DNA of 64,000 nucleotides from Vreelandella sp042466685 (GTDB taxonomy: Bacteria; Pseudomonadota; Gammaproteobacteria; Pseudomonadales; Halomonadaceae): contig NZ_CP170448.1 of the NCBI RefSeq assembly GCF_042466685.1, positions 4,092,001 through 4,156,000 on the forward strand, written 5' to 3'. Under the pieces are notes generated by a model. It was given only the letters and a program-made list of their open reading frames with translations. It was not told the origin of the DNA and searched no databases. Below, piece by piece: positions 62,108-64,000 of the stretch. Both the position numbers and the translations under genes were made by a program. Each line of letters starts with the position of its first letter. Position 1 is the stretch's first letter.

Positions 62108-63508
62108 ATGCCCGAAACCTTTGAAACACTAACGGCCGTTCAGGCATTGGCCCGTTTCGGCGAGGGCTCACTCTCGCCGGCGTCACTCGTCAAGGATTGC
62201 TTGACGCGAATTGAACGGGATAACCCTAAGGTCAATGCATTTACCTGCGTTAACGATGTAGAGGCGCGACGTCTCGCCATAGAATCAGCGCGGCGCTGGC
62301 AAGCAGGCACACCCTGCGGCCCGCTGGATGGCATCCCCATTACCATTAAAGATCTGACTTTAACTAAAGGTTTACCGACACGCCTTGGATCGACCACTAC
62401 CTCTGCCGAGGGCCCTTGGGAGGTAGACGCCCCGATCAGCCGCCACCTGCGCAACGCCGGGGCCATCGTGATCGGCAAGACCACCTCGCCTGAGTTTGGT
62501 TGGAAAGGCGTTACCGACAACCCGCTGCATGGCATTACCCGCAACCCCTGGAATACTGAACTAACGCCAGGGGGATCATCAGGCGGCGCGGGGGCAGCCG
62601 CGACGCTTAACCTTGGCCTGCTGCATCAGGGCAGCGATGCGGGCGGCTCCATCCGTATTCCGTGCAGCTTTACCGGCACGTTCGGTATTAAACCCACCTT
62701 CGGCTGGGTGCCCCAGTGGCCCGCCAGCACCATGAGTACGCTCTCTCATCTAGGCCCCATGACCCGCACCGCAGCCGACAGCGCGCTGATGTTGAGCGTA
62801 ATGGCGCAGCCCGATACTCGGGATGGTTACTCAGGCAATCCCAGAGGGCCAGATTGGCTCACGCCGCCACCGGCTAGCCTGAAGGACTGGCGCATCGCCT
62901 TTAGTGCTGACCTTGGCTATGTAGACGTAGCGCCTGATATTGCCCAGCGAGTTGAGGAAGCCGTCGCCCATTTAGAAGCATTGGGCGCGACGGTAGAGCG
63001 AATTGATCCTGGCTTTAGCGATCCGCTTAAAACCTTTAATACGCTGTGGTTTGCGGGCGCCACCCAAGCGCTCGAAAAACTCAACGAACAACAGCAGGCG
63101 GCACTCGACCCTGGGTTTCTGGATATCGCACGGCGCGGGCAAGATGTATCGCTTTCCGCCTACCTCGCCGCCCGGCGTGAGCGCAGTGAATTAACGGCGC
63201 AGATGGCGGCGTTTCATCAGCGCTATGATTTGCTGGTCACGCCTACAATACCCATTGCGCCTTTTGCCGCGGACCACAACGTGCCGCCAGGCGAGCGCTA
63301 TAAAGACTGGATGGACTGGACGCCATTTAGCTACCCCTTCAATCTCACTCAGCAACCAGCAGCCTCAATGCCTTGTGGGCTGGATAACCAAGGCCTGCCA
63401 GTAGGTTTGCACCTTGTAGCAGGCAAATACCAAGATCTAAAAGTGCTGCATGCCGCTCAGTTGCTTGAGCGCTATTTGCCACCATTAACACCACCGGGAA
63501 TGGCATAA
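62108..63508 (+). CDS. Amidase of the amidase-signature family
   Basis: A 466-residue serine hydrolase with the Ser-cisSer-Lys triad: K81 (GIPITIKDLTLTKG), S157 (TPGGSSGGAGAA) and nucleophile S181 (QGSDAGGSIRIP); the 24-residue spacing between the serines is that of the family. It hydrolyses an amide to acid and ammonia; the substrate is unknown. It begins two bases after the M20 gene stop, so the two enzymes are co-translated and may act in sequence on one compound. Confidence 0.9.
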   Translation: MPETFETLTAVQALARFGEGSLSPASLVKDCLTRIERDNPKVNAFTCVNDVEARRLAIESARRWQAGTPCGPLDGIPITIKDLTLTKGLPTRLGSTTTSAEGPWEVDAPISRHLRNAGAIVIGKTTSPEFGWKGVTDNPLHGITRNPWNTELTPGGSSGGAGAAATLNLGLLHQGSDAGGSIRIPCSFTGTFGIKPTFGWVPQWPASTMSTLSHLGPMTRTAADSALMLSVMAQPDTRDGYSGNPRGPDWLTPPPASLKDWRIAFSADLGYVDVAPDIAQRVEEAVAHLEALGATVERIDPGFSDPLKTFNTLWFAGATQALEKLNEQQQAALDPGFLDIARRGQDVSLSAYLAARRERSELTAQMAAFHQRYDLLVTPTIPIAPFAADHNVPPGERYKDWMDWTPFSYPFNLTQQPAASMPCGLDNQGLPVGLHLVAGKYQDLKVLHAAQLLERYLPPLTPPGMA

Positions 63509-63677
63509 CCACATGTGTTAGCTACTTATTGACCAACTGCGCCCGCGCCAGTTCTGCAAACTGTGTGCGGGAGGGTTTAAAGCCTACTTCTGAGGATCGT
63601 ATTGGCCATGATAAAGTCGGGCAGTGCTTGCATATCCAGGCACTTAACACTTGTTCCGATATGGCCATCGATAAATG

Positions 63678-64000
63678 CTACTGAGCGCTCACGCCATGCG
63701 GGGTGGCTGGCTCGGAGCCAGTGCGCTGGCGCATTAGCCTTGGGCTACGTCGCAGCAGCGCTAACATGACGATGAACAGCCATACCAATGGTGCAATGAA
63801 AGCCAGCAAAGCGGCTGTAGATTGCAGCCCTACGGCAGTGTGGTAGACCAACCGCACACCGCCGTCAGAACGTGATTCGACAGCAATGAGCACGGCTCTC
63901 TGCAATCGACTCAGGGTGCCGACATCCGGTACCTCTATGGCAAGCTCATCCGCGATATCTCTCAACTCGGGCCATTGGCCTGCACTGTTGCCCTTCGACA
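63678..64000 (-). CDS. C-terminal part of a membrane protein (5' end outside window)
   Basis: The frame is open from the right edge to the stop at 63678; the 107 codons seen end a longer protein. There is one hydrophobic helix (STAALLAFIAPLVWLFIVMLALL) followed by a short basic tail (RRSPRLMRQR), so the end is cytoplasmic if the positive-inside rule holds. No family is recognised from this part. Confidence 0.55.
   Translation of the reverse strand, partial: SKGNSAGQWPELRDIADELAIEVPDVGTLSRLQRAVLIAVESRSDGGVRLVYHTAVGLQSTAALLAFIAPLVWLFIVMLALLRRSPRLMRQRTGSEPATPHGVSAQ

Noticed and set aside
63529..63539. TTGACCAACTG, resembling a RutR operator half-site TTGACCA
   Set aside because: The second half TGGTCAA is missing and it lies after the amidase gene rather than in a promoter region.

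Overview
The window looks like a chromosomal segment of a moderately halophilic gammaproteobacterium of the Halomonas/Vreelandella type. This is inferred from gene content and the style of the proteins (paired MCPs, DUF3311 plus sodium/solute symporter, RutR-like regulation, YqiJ/YqiK, Pcs), not from a marker gene. No rRNA, tRNA, CRISPR array, insertion sequence or prophage was recognised.

Layout. 1-2.4 kb: 3' part missing of a membrane PAS-GGDEF-EAL protein. 2.6-10.8 kb: LysR regulator, NCS1 permease and a reductive pyrimidine catabolic operon (nitrilase-type beta-ureidopropionase, dihydropyrimidinase, PreT, PreA). 11-15.7 kb: an orphan iron-siderophore binding protein and two tandem paralogous chemoreceptors. 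15.9-20.9 kb: RND efflux pump and adaptor with a divergent TetR regulator and a 48-bp perfect palindrome between them. 21-24.3 kb: an operon of a membrane diguanylate cyclase and two solute-binding proteins with no permease. 24.5-27.1 kb: cytosine permease and a CodA-family deaminase. 27.1-34.2 kb: housekeeping and repair genes, phosphatidylcholine synthase, MocR/DUF1127/PhzF. 34.2-36.4 kb: two small heat-shock proteins behind a sigma32-like promoter and a ROSE-like RNA thermometer, then class I aldolase. 36.8-42 kb: ferric-siderophore ABC importer and TonB receptor. 42-51.8 kb: a PAAR protein fused to a lysozyme-like domain with a possible membrane immunity protein, a 1639-residue AAA+ ATPase, and the YqiK flotillin/YqiJ pair. 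52-54.1 kb: gate-domain membrane protein, Lrp regulator, NUDIX. 54.2-63.5 kb: RutR-like regulator, methylmalonate-semialdehyde dehydrogenase, beta-alanine aminotransferase, then a divergent symporter/GntR/M20 hydrolase/amidase cluster. The window ends in a partial membrane protein.

How the genes fit together. Four separated loci together could take cytosine (and possibly 5-methylcytosine, because the CodA carries Ser at the position that excludes the methyl group in E. coli CodA) to uracil or thymine, then through dihydropyrimidine and N-carbamoyl-beta-amino acid to beta-alanine or beta-aminoisobutyrate, to the semialdehyde and on to acetyl- or propionyl-CoA. Two non-homologous enzymes could perform the carbamoyl hydrolysis step.

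The points most worth a second look are the CodA substitution, the SBP-SBP-diguanylate cyclase operon, the PAAR-lysozyme protein beside the giant ATPase/flotillin locus, the hsp20 leader, the five 16-bp tandem repeats ahead of the NCS1 gene, and the palindromic efflux operator.
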